In this document: positions 35,791 through 48,263 of the stretch, piece by piece | Position numbering within the stretch: the stretch's first letter is position 1 | Layout: each line of letters starts with the position of its first letter | Source of the DNA: Druceiella hillmani | Taxonomy: Eukaryota > Arthropoda > Insecta > Lepidoptera > Hepialidae | Assembly (NCBI GenBank): GCA_039881145.1 | Contig: JAYKKI010000004.1 | Location: 49,647,001-49,711,000, forward strand | Reading direction: 5' to 3' | Length of the DNA stretch: 64,000 bases | Notes under the pieces: model-generated | What the model was told of the DNA's origin: nothing | Databases searched by the model: none | The model's input: the letters and a program-made list of their open reading frames with translations, nothing else | Made by a program: the position numbers and the translations under genes

Positions 35791-37501
35791 TTGAATTTGG
35801 TCATCTTGAAATTATATTATTGTTTATTTTACAGTTTCATTTCTTTTTCAGGTAACACAAAATGACATCTCCTAGATGCAAGTTTTGACTCAACTTATAT
35901 TTAAAAACTGTAAGTATAAGTTATGTCTGCCATTAATTACTTATTATAATGTAATAAGGATGGCCACATTCCGTAAAATTGGGAAACATTGGGCAAATTC
36001 ATGGAAGGTTAAGAAATAAAATATTCATTCAGTGCTGGTTTGCATAGGAAATATAAATGAAATAACTTTCATACTTACGGAAATAATAAAACATTTTTTT
36101 TCCAATCTCACTACACAACACTATTAACACCTAGCAATTGCAAATTTTGTCATTTTTATCAGCATTATGTATGTAGTTTAAGTGTTTAGTAATGAAAAAT
36201 ATAGACTTGACTATCCATAATTTTTAATATTTCTTTATTTTTTTTACACAACAGATGGAAGCTTATTTTTTATATTGTATTGAAGAAAATAGGCATAAGA
36301 GTGTGTTTATTTTTAGTACAATTAGGTTAGGTTTTTTTAAGTTCACTTTTGTAATAGTGTAGATTTTATTTTTTTTTCAAATACATGTAAAAAACCATTT
36401 TAACTAAAATAATTTTGCTGCTCACAATTATTTTATTAAAAGGATATCTATTTAAAAAATGCTTTCAGTAGTGGCAAGTGGCTGTCAAACATACTATTTC
36501 AAATGCCTATATATATAAAAGCACTGTAAAACTAATTCACTTTTTCTTGTTTTATAGCTTTTTTGTGTGTAATGTTTATCAATTTATGTTCATTTGCGTC
36601 TTTAGTGACTTTATAACATTTTTTTTATAAAGTAAGTGAGCTCATTGCTTGCAACTATCCCAAATAATGTTTAAATTCAGTTTTTTTTTTAAATGTAATC
36701 TCATTTCCAAATAATTGAAATGAAATCAATATATAAATGAAGGTTTTATGGATGCTTAACTATTTACACTGGCAATCTATTATTATGGTCTAACTTCCAA
36801 CTTGCTGTTGATAATTTGTAATATTAGCTTTTAATATTTTTTTTTTAATTTTGAAGTAAAATGGGTATTGAAATGTAAACAATTCTTTTGTGGTCAGACT
36901 AAGAATGTAAATTTGCTAGGAAATCCAGGAAAAATAAATTTGATTTTGGGAAGGAAGTGGCCACACCTTTTTTAGGGTATGTTGATATAACAAATGCAAT
37001 AAGAATATAGAAGTAGTTCTAGAATAATACAAAATAAAAATACAACTGTGAAAAAATCATTTAAATAAAAAGCAAATACAAAATTAATGTAAAAATGTTT
37101 TATTATTTATTGAAATAAAATTGATATTACTAAGCTATGTCTTTTAAACGTCTCTTACGTAATTTAATAAATCCACAAATTCTAATTGACTAAGTCAGTT
37201 AACACAATGACTGCCACAGTACTTTTAATTTTCTATTCATGTAAGTCAACCTTCATTTTTTCTCCGAGGCCATCTATTCATATTTATACTGATTTATTAT
37301 GAGTTTCTTATAGTTGACGTCCTAGCAAGAACGCCAACTGCTACTTTAGTCAACATGTTAACTATTTAGCTGCTACTTTTCTCAAGTACTGTTCATACAT
37401 ATAGGTTGTTAAAATCATCACTCATTCCATTTTGACTTCAGCTTAATCATGTGAAAGTGGCATTGTATTACGAAAATATTTAAATTAAACTTATCAGAAG
37501 A

Positions 37502-37577
37502 TACATTATGATGATAAAATTTTTTCTCCATAATAACTGTGATGGGTATGTCAAAGCTCAACAGGACTGATGTTTCC
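37502..37577 (+). ncRNA. C/D-box snoRNA, 28S guide (copy 2)
   Basis: Box C ATGATGA is at 37508-37514, C' GTGATGG at 37539-37545 and box D CTGA at 37567-37570. The guide AAGCTCAACAGG is identical to the copy at 33886-33960, so both should modify the same 28S nucleotide. An ACAT/ATGT terminal stem is possible. The internal spacer sequences differ. Confidence 0.85.
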
Positions 37578-37902
37578 GTAAAATGCAGCATTGTTTAGTT
37601 TGCTGGGAAATTGTGATCAACAATTGAAATTTCTTTTTACAGATGTCAAATGCAGTATTTGGGTAGGAAACATTTGCCGAATTGGATTTGTTAAATGTAA
37701 AGTGAGTATCATTAATTATATAGAAACTGTAGAAGTAAAATTATGTTAAAATTCAAAAGATGGAAATATCTATTATCATCTGAATCATAAAAAATTGTGT
37801 TATTTGTACAAACTGATCATCGCTTTATGTTTAATGTCCATTGTTTCCTATTGTGTTCTATGTCATTTGACTTAAAGAATATTTATGGTATTGTCTTGCC
37901 AC

Positions 37903-38196
37903 CTATTCTTGTATTAAAAATAAAATGTCTGAAAGTGTGATTCTCTAAAAATGTTTTATTGCCTCTTATCATGGTTTTAGATATGTTTCTTTTAAATAGC
38001 ATATGATAATACATTAGATAGAGAATAAGCTAGCGGGGCACAGTATTATCTATTCTTGAGTTAAAAATAAAATGTCTGAAAGTGTGATTATCTAAAACTG
38101 TTTTATTGCCTCTTATCATGGTTTTAGATATATTTCTTTTAAATAGCATACTATAATACATTAGATAGAGAATAAGCTAGCTGGGCACAATATTAG
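37903..38196. repeat. 147-bp tandem duplication in host-gene last intron
   Basis: Two near-identical 147-bp copies begin at 37903 and 38050. Each contains complementary segments that can form a long stem: ATTCTCTA/TAGAGAAT and TTATCAT/ATGATAA in copy 1. In copy 2, TATCTA/TAGATA replaces the first. I find no C/D boxes and no good H-ACA layout, so its role is unknown. Confidence 0.8.
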
Positions 38197-38655
38197 CATA
38201 TTTCCTTTATGGTCAGCATTTAAAAAGTTAAGTTGTAATATAAATTTCCTTTTTCGCAGATACTGGATGAACCAGCTTATGCCAGGAGATCAAATGAAAA
38301 AACATTGAGTTGTAAAATTCTAATATTTGTGAAATAAAGTGTTAAAAGTTCACGATTCTTATATTTAATTTTATTTTTATATCAATTTTATTCTTATAAA
38401 GGCAATATTGCCTTAAATAAATATTCCTTTATTATGAGCAATATTGTGAATAAAAAACCATCAAAACTGAAAATGTTTGAGTAACTTAATAGATGCAATG
38501 AATCTGAATTATCTTATGCAATGTAATAGATTTAACAGGGCCATTTTTGTAATGTCATTTGTAAATAGTATTCTACTAAAGGCTTCAAAACAACTATGAA
38601 ATAATGGTATAGAACCGATACTGGTTAAAAATACAGCTTAACATCACATGTCAAC

Positions 38656-38905
38656 AATTAAATGAAAGTACTTGATGTAGTATTATTTCTACTTTAAGTT
38701 CTTTACCTCGACCTAGGTTTCATTGTATTACAACATCTTCAAGTGGGCTATTAGCAAAGATCTTTGCTAACAGCCCACCTTAAGATGTTGTAATACAACG
38801 AAACCTAGGTTGTGGTAAAGAAAGTAGAAATAATATTACGTCGCGTAGTTTCATTTCATTGTGAATAAAGAATTTCTACAAAATTAACGCCAAATATATT
38901 CAATA
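38656..38905. mobile_element. Long-palindrome MITE, copy 2
   Basis: Two mirrored arms run from AATTAAATGAAAGTAC to GTTTCATTTCATTG, with the inner block CCTAGGTTTC...TTACAACATC mirrored. The tail GAATTTCTACAAAATTAACG extends beyond the palindrome on the right only. It lies about 300 bp downstream of the snoRNA host gene. Confidence 0.75.
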
Positions 38906-38909
38906 TCAT

Positions 38910-41900
38910 ATGTCAATATAGCTATTTGACCTAAAAAATTGATGTAAATTAAAAATAGTAGGTTCAAGCATATTTCTATTTTAATAAATACATGAAAAAA
39001 AATTAGGCAATTTATTAATAATTAATGTGTTTGAAAGTGAAGTTTTATTTCTATTTGCTTAATATTTTGAATGTAATTTTATTATTTGAAAAAAATCTAA
39101 TTGTTAAGTATAAGAGTTCCAGAGAAAGTTTTTATATTTGAGTTCCTAAGAAAAAAATTCAATTATAGTTAATATTAATAGAAGATGCATCCATTAATTT
39201 AGAAAAGTTTTGCTGTATATTTTTACTCACTACGTAAAATTATGCAAAAACCAATTCTTTTATTAATTAAAATTTACATTAATACCACTTAAAACCATGA
39301 AAAGGAACAATTTTAAATTACTTTATTGACTTCAATGTTTTCGCAGATTTAATGGTGGATTATAAAAAATTTAAATACCCAAGATTTATTAATTTTATGT
39401 ACTAAAATAATTGCCAGAGTTAGAGTCCAACGGTTTGGAAAATAAAAATGATTGTACAATGGAAAAAATTAAAGATGAAAATTTTTAAGTAAAAACATTA
39501 AAAATTCTCATTATGATTCTTTTTAAATTGCCAAGAATTTTTTTGAACAGCGGATATACCTACACTATTGCAAGGGTGCATCTAGCAAACTAATTGATAT
39601 ACTGCAACTGATTGACAGTACATTTGATGCGCTACAAAAAGTCACATAGTGAACTGTAATTTCCAAAAATATAAATTAATTTTTTTTGTAATTTATGGCT
39701 TTGTTTAAACAAAGAAAAATTCATGCATCAAACAATGATTTTCTTATTAAAATGTTCTTTGCATCGTGAACCTAGTCTCAAAACAATGTGCCACGTGCAT
39801 ATAATAACTCCGTAATATGCGTTAAAATTAATAACTTTGAAAGAAATGTATACTTCACCTGGGGACAAGAATATATTTTATTTTTGCATTTTTATGAATA
39901 TTTACAAAAATCATCTTAACCAGTTCAAATTTGCTAAACTCCCTATTTCAAGCGTATTGGTTGGACTAAAACATCAAAAATAAGCAAAACTGCATCGAAC
40001 ATCGACTTTATTTTTAGCTCTTGTTTTTATTTATAATTTAAATACAGGATTATAAGACTATTCTTATACCGAATTACAGCTTCCTATATAATAACGGTTT
40101 TGAGATGGTTTGACAAAAAATGGGCGACTTTAATGATGTGTTTAGAGATGTGTAACTCATGAGTGAGAGGTATAAAAGATATAGCTGATATGTTACGATC
40201 ATATCTATCACTAGCTCACTTGAAATCAAAATGCATCAGTATATCACTAGCTCGGGAGTGATCGGCGTCTTTTTCGTTTCACCAAATCAATCATTTCGTT
40301 CACTCGTCGCGTCGTGAAGATATAAAAGTATATGTTTTGACGTTACATGAAAGAGAAAGAAAACAATCGAACTGTTTAGTCAAATATGCAACTGGATCCA
40401 TGTAGACGACGTAGCTACTCGCGATGGAACGTAAACGCTGTGATAAAGTATACTTAGTTCGTTCAAAATATTTGCGTAAACAAACACTTTTTGTTTCATT
40501 TCAAAATTCTAATATATAATTGTATAAATACGCTAATCTGTTCCAATTTATTTAATTATCATTAAAGTAATTTTATGTATAATTTGAATCTAGGTTGATA
40601 GTCCTAAATCCTGAACCTGTATAGTATTAAGCAATGTGGATACTCTAGAATTTATTTTTATTTTCAAACAATAGTGCGCAATGTTCAGTCATTACTATTT
40701 ATCACCATGTTGAACAATGGTTATACCATTATTCAACGTATGCGTAATAAATAATTTCGTTAATAACTCGGAGTACTGAGATAAAGATATAAATGAGTTA
40801 TATATATATATACATATATATATTATTTCCAATTAAATGATATATATCACTGTTTTCTTTTCACTGATACATTTTGCGCACCTCTACTTCCCATGTATTG
40901 ACGTGCTTGGCGTCGTGCGCGTGTCGCGTGACGTACCACATTCTATAACGATCCAGTCATAGATAAAACGCAAAGTCCAGTGACATCCGTAAGTTTCACA
41001 CCGAGTTCAATGCTTTACTGGTTTTGACTTGATAGAAACTAATTCCACAGTACAGAAAGTAAAGTGCCATGTTTGCTTTTATCAGTCAAAAGTAAATATT
41101 GTGAAACGAATTACCATTACTAAGGACAAAGTTTGAGTTTAATATAAATAAATAAAATACATCACATTTTAAATATCGTACTGATTTTATTAAGTAAATA
41201 ATTTAATGATTCAGTAAGCTTTTAAGAGTTCAAAATATAAATGCCGTATTTTTATACTAACTAGAATGATTGCTGGCCTTATGTCACAAAGAAACCAGCC
41301 TAATTTTATGATTTTGTCTGCAAATAAATTGACTCAAAGCTATGAAAATAAACGGAGATGTGAGATTAAGGGAAAGTTATAAACAATGCTATTATGTAAG
41401 TTTTTGAATTAAGCGTGAAGCTGGAGAGGTGGCTAACGACGTAATTATTTTTTCTTCATCGATAAGTAAGATAAAGGCAATGAAAGCATAAAATCAACAC
41501 ACTGCGCGATTAAACAAAAAGATGTCAAAAGTAGATGAGAGTGTAATCCTTAGAAGATACACCATTTTTACTTGAGGTAACGTAATTAATAATTCTACAA
41601 GGGAAAGATTTTCATTGGTTATGTCTGCATGCACTAAGTATGTACTCAATTTGATAGCAAATATGGCGAACCGATAAGAACTTCTGCCAACAATATTTTT
41701 TCGTCTAAAGTTGCGGAACCTATCCCTAAAAGAAATGTCGAAAAACGTATAGGAAAATCCTACCTGATATTTCTGAGAAACGCGAAAAAGAAAATGCGCA
41801 TTTACAAAGTATGAAGCAACTATAGCAGTGTTTGATTCATGCAAACTCCGAACGTAGGAGACCAGCACTTAATGAATGGACCACTTAAACGAAGGAGAAA

Positions 41901-44550
41901 ATCTTATAAAAGTTTGTTAAAAAGCCTCATTACTCAAGTTTTTCTTCACAGATAAGAAAGATGAAATCTATATGAGCATATATGGCACAATTTTTATTAC
42001 CAAGAGATACAAGTGGGACATTTTGGGCAGAATGTCCCGAAAATACTTGGCAGATTTATTTCTATGATTTTATAATATTTTACGAGATTTGTGACTTCAA
42101 TGTGAAGTTTTTTCCAGCTTTATAAGACCGTTAACGTGTTTTAATAACCGACCGTCTTCTTTAATTTTGCAAAATTACTGAAACATACACGTTTTGCTAG
42201 ATTTTAAAAGGAAAGTGTTTTTGGTGCCGTAAATTCGGTACAAATTGTCGATTCACAATAATTTACATTTATATAAAGCTTCTAATTGAAATGGGTCATA
42301 GGTGAACAATTTAATAAATGTTTGATTTAGTCTACGTTTAAGTTGATCATTTTGTTCATTGATAGTCGGTTTAATTTCGATAGCTGTAAAAATCTATTAA
42401 AAATAATAAAATATTTTAAGAATTCACCACTGTTCACTTCGTGTTTAATGTTTGCATGTCATGAAAAATAAGATAGCAGTCGCATGCCTAAAGATCTCGA
42501 ATGTAAAAGTGGCACGTTTGAAAAAATTATACAAGTTTGTAATCAATTTATAGTCACATTTTTTATTAATACATCACGCCATATAATGCCGCTGCTAAAA
42601 TTTTTGCAACTTAAGCAATTATGTCGTTGACACGTTTGAAGCGTAAGCATTTGTTTAAGTTTTGTTGCTTTGAAGAAATGTTAATTATACATAGATCAGA
42701 TCGAATTTTAAACGGCTTGAAAGAACGTTATACCAGTTGCCTCGGGAAATAATTGAAATCTACCAAAAAGTCCTTGGTCCTGTCCTAGGTTTTTTTTGTA
42801 CGTATATACTTAGGGATAGCTAAAATAATGCGGCACATGTGCCAGGAGGCAGCCATACATATCAATTGCAAATCTGTGACGTAATTGACGAAGAAATAAA
42901 AGTAAAACTTCAGTCTTGGGGAACTGTATGAATTACCGATTGTGACAGAAAGTATCCTATTCAGAATTTTATTTGTTGCGTAATTGATCAAAACAAACAA
43001 TGTTACACTTCATCTCCTGGGATTTATCGGAACTGAAAACCTTTTTCCTACTGTTGGTCACTCACCTACACAAAAAATTTCTTGTTATCCACTCTTATCT
43101 CAGCTACATGACTTTGATCTTAATTTTATAACCCTGAATTCCATCATACTTGCGTAGTTGAGAGAAGATTGAGTAGCAGTTATAACCAAAGGCATTGAAA
43201 AAATTATATTTGATGGTTATAATATGGTTATAGCCGTAAAACATGATTTTATAAGACGTAAACTTTACACTATTTCTGTCAAAGAGTTTATCTTCTATAT
43301 ATGTATTACAAACTAAACCTAACAATAAGTCTAAAGGATCTAATACTTCCTAGAAGCGCGTGAAAATAAAATCATAACACCTTTTAGTACCAATTGTCAA
43401 TGGGATTGGAAAATTATTATTTGCGTCATACATTTACCATCGAACCATCAGTACTCGATAAAATTATCCTTTAGATATCGAGTGGAAGTCTTCATACCTA
43501 AGAGTTTGTTTTTCAATACTAACTATAATTGTATTACATATTAGGTTTTGTTACGAAAAATCTGTATAAAAAGAATTACGACAGACAGGCAAACAGATAG
43601 ATGAGTGTAAATATTCTATTTTTATTTTAACCTTAAAAAGATAATCATATTTAATTGTAAACAAAAGATAATCATGCTTAAAAATGACGCAAACACGTCC
43701 CATGAACTATTATTCGTATTATTTTATGAAATATTATGATGTGAAGGTGAAGGTCTAATAAATATTATATTATATATATGGTTAAATAAAACAATATATA
43801 CAAGTACCGTATTTTATAATCGAAAAAAATAATAATAAAAACAACAACTTTAAACTACAAAAAATTAACTAATTAAATATATTTCTTGTTTTCATCACGA
43901 ATCATATAATATTAGCATTATTTGTTCATTCGTCTTATAAAGTACACAATAAAGAAATCATATTAATAAAAAAATCAGAGATTAAAGAAAAAAAACATTT
44001 AGAAACAGATTTAACAAAAGTCAATATTATGCTCTCTATTCATTACTTTTGCTTGCCTTTCGTCTTATTTTTGAGGGTCGAAATGTATGTAGTAAATACT
44101 GCTTTTTGAATAAAGACCCTTCTGGAATGTTTTCTTGAGCATTAGAGGGCTTCTTTTATTACAAATTAGTTATGTCGTCTCTTAGAAATTTCTTTAAAAG
44201 TTGGAACTTCCAATTTTTTTTTCATAAATGTTTGAGATTTATTCTAGTTTTCCATATCATATTCTTCGGTTTAGGGGCTTGTCACCTTTTTCAGGGATAT
44301 TATTGGAATATATTTTGTAAGAATGTATTCAAGATATGTTTAGCATACCATAACACAGAGATGTGGGCCATCTATTTTTTTACGTACCACAAGACTTGTG
44401 AGAGCACATTTCGTCCAAGTCTCCTTCCTTCAGTATAATTATGATAGATATTTATTTCAAGTTTGCTACTGTTTTCACTGACAGTTTTTTTTTTCTTTAT
44501 TACGTGATGATAGGTATACCACCTTAAAAGGCTTTGGCTTATAATTATAT
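38910..44550. other. Non-coding AT-rich stretch
   Basis: About 5.6 kb without a recognisable gene. Open frames of 60-124 codons (for example 41494-41868 minus) show no known domain and are probably chance or remnants. A short TA microsatellite is at about 40801-40826. A fragment GACAGACAGGCAAACAGAT near 43580 recalls the interspersed repeat families above. Confidence 0.45.
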
Positions 44551-44559
44551 ATTTCATTG

Positions 44560-44882
44560 CTAGTCTTCTTTAAAATTTCAATAAAAATTTCTTCAGTAAA
44601 AATACATTGAATACATTATAGGACTCCTCATAGTTCTAACAGTATGCAAAGCTAGAACTCTGCCATGTCTTGATGCCGACCAGCACATTTGTTCTTACGT
44701 CTATTCGTCTTCAGTGGCAAATTTATTACACGACGGGAAGCCGTCCATAAAGACTACTCTGCCGCTGGTTCTTCCCCGGAAAATACCTCTCTGCTAAGCT
44801 CTTCTACTCCTTCCATAAAGTCATCTTAAATGTCACTCTGGACGTCATCTTCACCGTCGTGAATATCCCCTTCACTATCCAT
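44560..44882 (-). pseudogene. piggyBac-like transposase N-terminal relic
   Basis: Minus-strand frames from 44882 begin MDSEGDIHDGEDDVQSD, then after a stop DDFMEGVEELSREVFSGEE. At 44694-44621 they read CWSASRHGRVLALHTVRTM. The last part matches the piggyBac block C-W-S-x(3-6)-R-x-x-A-x-N-I-V-R-x-x-x-G-P. The acidic N-terminus is typical too. Stops and frameshifts are frequent and the catalytic aspartates are not found. It is a dead copy, unrelated in sequence to the MITEs at 32761 and 60533. Confidence 0.5.
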
Positions 44883-45949
44883 ACCTAGGCTGAAATGCTT
44901 GTCGTCATTCTTTAAAAACCGTATAGCATTTGACCTTCTTCCAGGTTACGGCTCTCCATTACAGCGTTCCAAATAGAACCTAATAAAATAAATATTGTCC
45001 ACAAAAAAACAAAATATCACAAAAACGTCATAAAATTAAAAAAAGTTAAAAATCTTCAAAATCACTGTAAAGATAATCATAAGTCATTTTGACTCACACG
45101 GTGGTTATATTTCAAAATTGGTAAGACTTACCACAGTGACACAAAAACCTGGGATATCACGAAAGCACAATGCGTGATTTGCAATATTTAGAAAGATAGA
45201 GCTATATTCACTTTACTCAGACTATCTTTCGATGGTTAAGTAAAGGGCACTAAAAAATAAAAATAAAAATGTTTTTTTTTGCTCGGATGAAATAAGCTAA
45301 GAACCAGAGAAAGGCTTTAAAGCGTTAATTTATATGTTAAAAATGAAAAGACGATCATCATTTTCCCAGTTATTTTAGACTTCTTTTAATACTAATCTGC
45401 TCGATGAGTCAGTACTATACATAATCTCCGTGATGTCACACCTGATTTGTTTTTGTATTAAAGTTGAAATGAAATTAGTTGAATATAACATTTCACTAGT
45501 CACGTTCTCATATCGTGCTAAGTATTGGTTTGTACAGTAGGTGAGTTTAGTTGAATGTGCATGGGTTTTTTACACACTTAAAATATTTTTCGCCTTCATG
45601 AAGAAATCTAATACTATCTTTGTTTGCTTTGTAAGATGTTTAGTATGTGATATGTGGTAAGACGTCTAATAACAAAATCATGACGTAATTTTTTTTAAAT
45701 ACTGGAAACTCTACCATAATTCTTTCTTTCCTTCTTTTATTTCGTGGCGATTATTTTCTCCAAAGAGGACTTTTGCCAGTGTCAAGTCTAGATTTGTTTG
45801 TTAGGTAACACTGATTAGATCGTACTCCGAATGTCTGTCGCTATTGCTGTGACTATTGCTTGATAAGAAATACTAAAGGGGAAAACAAAAATCTAATAGA
45901 AGTTTGTTATAATAAAATAAATTAAGCTAAAATATAAATAAAAAACAAA

Positions 45950-46085
45950 ATTATATTGCAAAATTTCATGAAAGTTTAAAAGATTAGAAACGCCACGTAT
46001 GTAACAGACAGGGGCGGATAGACAGACGGACATAACGAAACTACAAGGGTTCCTTTTTGCTATTTGGCTACGGAACTCTAATAAT
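45950..46085 (-). mobile_element. GTTCCGTACCTC-type repeat, head fragment
   Basis: On the minus strand this reads AGAGTTCCGTAGCCAAATAG, AAGGAACCCTTGTAG and TCCGTCTGTCTATC, which is the head of the repeat family at 16296. The remainder is too diverged to follow. Confidence 0.55.
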
Positions 46086-46148
46086 ATTAAAAGGGAACGC
46101 TTAATTAAGCATTTCCTTATTAATTTTAGGGTCCCGTAGGGTTACATT

Positions 46149-47120
46149 AGGTGTACAGTATGCATCTTTGTTGTGATTGGAACATTTGAATCTGAACATT
46201 GAAATGTTGCGGAACAGTGGTACGTTTCATTTGGAACTTGACTCTCAGTATTCCGAACGGAACAGATATGAAATGAATCAAGTATTCATTTCATATCTGT
46301 TCCATTATTATAATCTATCGATGGTGTTCGCGGCGGGTCGAATACTTGTTGTGATTTGAACGTTGAAAGATATAATTTTATTTTCCCGACAGAAAGTGAG
46401 AAAAATTTATAATTTTTATAGTACTTTTATAATTTTGGATGTATATATTGGTTTTATGCATTTTAAAGTGTATGTATATAAGTAAAAGGAAATTATTACT
46501 TTTTCCTTTATTTCGATACACGATTTTTCTGTTTTTTTTCAGTAAGTGGTATTGGTAAACTAATTTTAAAAAATTTATGATACAAATTGTTAACACTAGG
46601 ATTTTAAGAAAACAGTACGATATAATATAAAAATTTGAATGTCAAATACCTGAAGTGTTTAAATATAAATACTTAATATTTAAACACTATAGGAATTTAA
46701 CATTTAAATTTTTAACATGGAATTTTTAAACACTTTAAACTTTAATATTCCATATAATTTAATAAAAGATAAAAAACAATGTATTAGCATATTAATTTGC
46801 TTAATTTAAATGTGTTTTAAAACAAACCAGCAAATATTTAAAGTTGCCGCGTTCTTACACGGACGATACAAATCAATTTACAAGCAGTCAGTAATAACTC
46901 AAGACTATTACTCGTAGGTTTATATAAACATTTCTTTGGAGTTTGTAGTGCGCTCCATATTTGTATTTCGCTCATAGAAACAAATCAGCGGATCAGTGTC
47001 GCTTCGTTTCTTTTCATCGGTTCGGAACTCGAGATATAATGTTCCAAATTTTTGGAACATAGCTACGTTCCGGAACACTGAGTCGTTTCTGTAAAGAGTT
47101 ACACGCGTCTATTACACATT
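46149..47120 (+). mobile_element. GTTCC/GGAAC-rich interspersed repeat, forward copy
   Basis: This ~950-bp repeat has a reverse-oriented relative at 52930-53815. Shared blocks in order are GCATCTTTGTTGTGATTGGA, the GGAACTTGACTCTCAG segment, the AGTGGTATTGGTAAAC block, the CTGAAGTGTTTAAATA block and AACATTTCTTTGGAGTTTG. GTTCC and GGAAC motifs recur throughout. No transposase or clear terminal repeats were seen, so it may be a non-autonomous DNA transposon. Confidence 0.6.
46259..46303. repeat. Perfect 20-bp hairpin
   Basis: GGAACAGATATGAAATGAAT (46259-46278) is followed by a 5-nt loop CAAGT and its perfect complement (46284-46303). The sister repeat at 53680 lacks this fold-back, so it arose in this copy after the two diverged. 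Confidence 0.9.
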
Positions 47121-47709
47121 ATACATATTATGATGTCGCTGTTTCCCGTCGTATAGATAAGATAGAGCAAAAATATATTACATTCATTACATTCGTTAGT
47201 ACGTTTTATAACATTTTCTGCAAACTATAAAATATAAATTCATATTATAAGAAAATTAAGAAATTGAAGTTAAAAATTTACAAGAAAATTATTTGTTTTA
47301 CGGACATATACGAAATAACTATTAAATATTAAAATGGTGTAAAAAATTCCACGGTAATAAATATTGGCAGCCATTCATAGAATACTTTAATATTTATGCG
47401 TAGTCTTTTTTATTCTCTACTGAAATTATTTTATAATCTTTTAATTGACAAAATATTATAAAGATCTTTTAGTATTCCATTACAGAGCATATTTATTAAC
47501 AATTTTTTTTTAATGACGTCATTTCATACAAATGATCAATGCGCAAACTGTGGCATAAATCATATATAAAATTGTATAGCTTATATACCACAACCAATTA
47601 TTGATGCATTAATTTTTTTTTTTTACTTTTCTGTTTTCTCCAAGTATTTCGGGACCAACGTTTTATATCATGTTTTTATTAAAATAAATAATAAATTTAT
47701 ACATGTATA

Positions 47710-47712
<3 letters not shown>

Positions 47713-47784
<72 letters not shown>

Positions 47785-47808
47785 GGTATGTATACATAAA
47801 AAAAAAAA

Positions 47809-47840
<32 letters not shown>
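47713..47840. repeat. (TA)n microsatellite
   Basis: About 70 bp of pure TA repeat is followed by an A run and a second TA block. The isoleucine/tyrosine open frames on both strands are by-products. Confidence 0.95.
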
Positions 47841-47842
<2 letters not shown>

Positions 47843-47929
47843 GTTTAAATACATTGATTTAGAGAAATTTGAAGTATTATTAGTAATATAATTTTTATTA
47901 TATGGTAATGTTCCTTATTTGTTTTGTTT

Positions 47930-48263
47930 ATGGGCCAGTCGGCCATTTTGAATTTCAGTACTTATAAAATTATCGTCGGCAATGGAGTCATATTTTTGCT
48001 CAGCAAATTTTGTGGAAAATGCCGTTGGAAACTCGCCAATAACATGTCATTTGCCTGTATCAGTTACTTCAAAACGTTTGAATTGTAGAAAACTATCGAT
48101 CGTTTGACATAATTTTGATATTTGTGATATATTGTTTCATACGATCGACCCCGGAGACATCTTGTGATAAATCGTATATACTGCTCGAAGTAGTGTCGTT
48201 AGCACAAATTGTTGTCTTCACGTGAATTAATAGAGTGAAATTTAGTTAGGAGTTTAATTCAGC
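47930..48263 (+). promoter_or_regulatory. Presumed eIF3j promoter and 5' UTR
   Basis: The region upstream of the eIF3j start codon rises in GC content, with ATCGATCG-like and CGATCGACCCCGGAG sequence near 48140. The start codon context is AGCATGG. No TATA box or clear start site is visible. Confidence 0.4.

Larger units (their letters stand above)
32667..38355 (+). ncRNA. snoRNA host gene (UHG/SNHG type), multi-exon, non-coding
   Basis: Short exons with good splice sites are inferred at 32667-32716, 34028-34089, 35076-35183, 35852-35909, 37643-37701 and 38260 to about 38355, where AATAAA occurs at 38333-38338. None carries a convincing reading frame. Four introns each hold one C/D snoRNA whose box D ends 73, 73, 71 and 72 nt before the next exon, the distance known to favour processing of intronic C/D snoRNAs. 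The last intron holds a 147-bp tandem duplication instead. The first inferred exon has a splice acceptor (TTATTGCAG), so a further upstream exon must exist. It could be in the EEF2 3' region. The exon structure is inferred from sequence only. Confidence 0.7.

Noticed and set aside
41494..41868. 124-codon minus-strand open frame
   Set aside because: No recognisable domain, no splice context, AT-rich composition like its flanks. A chance frame is likelier than a gene.
47663..47891. Opposed 62-63 codon open frames
   Set aside because: Products of the (TA)n microsatellite on both strands.
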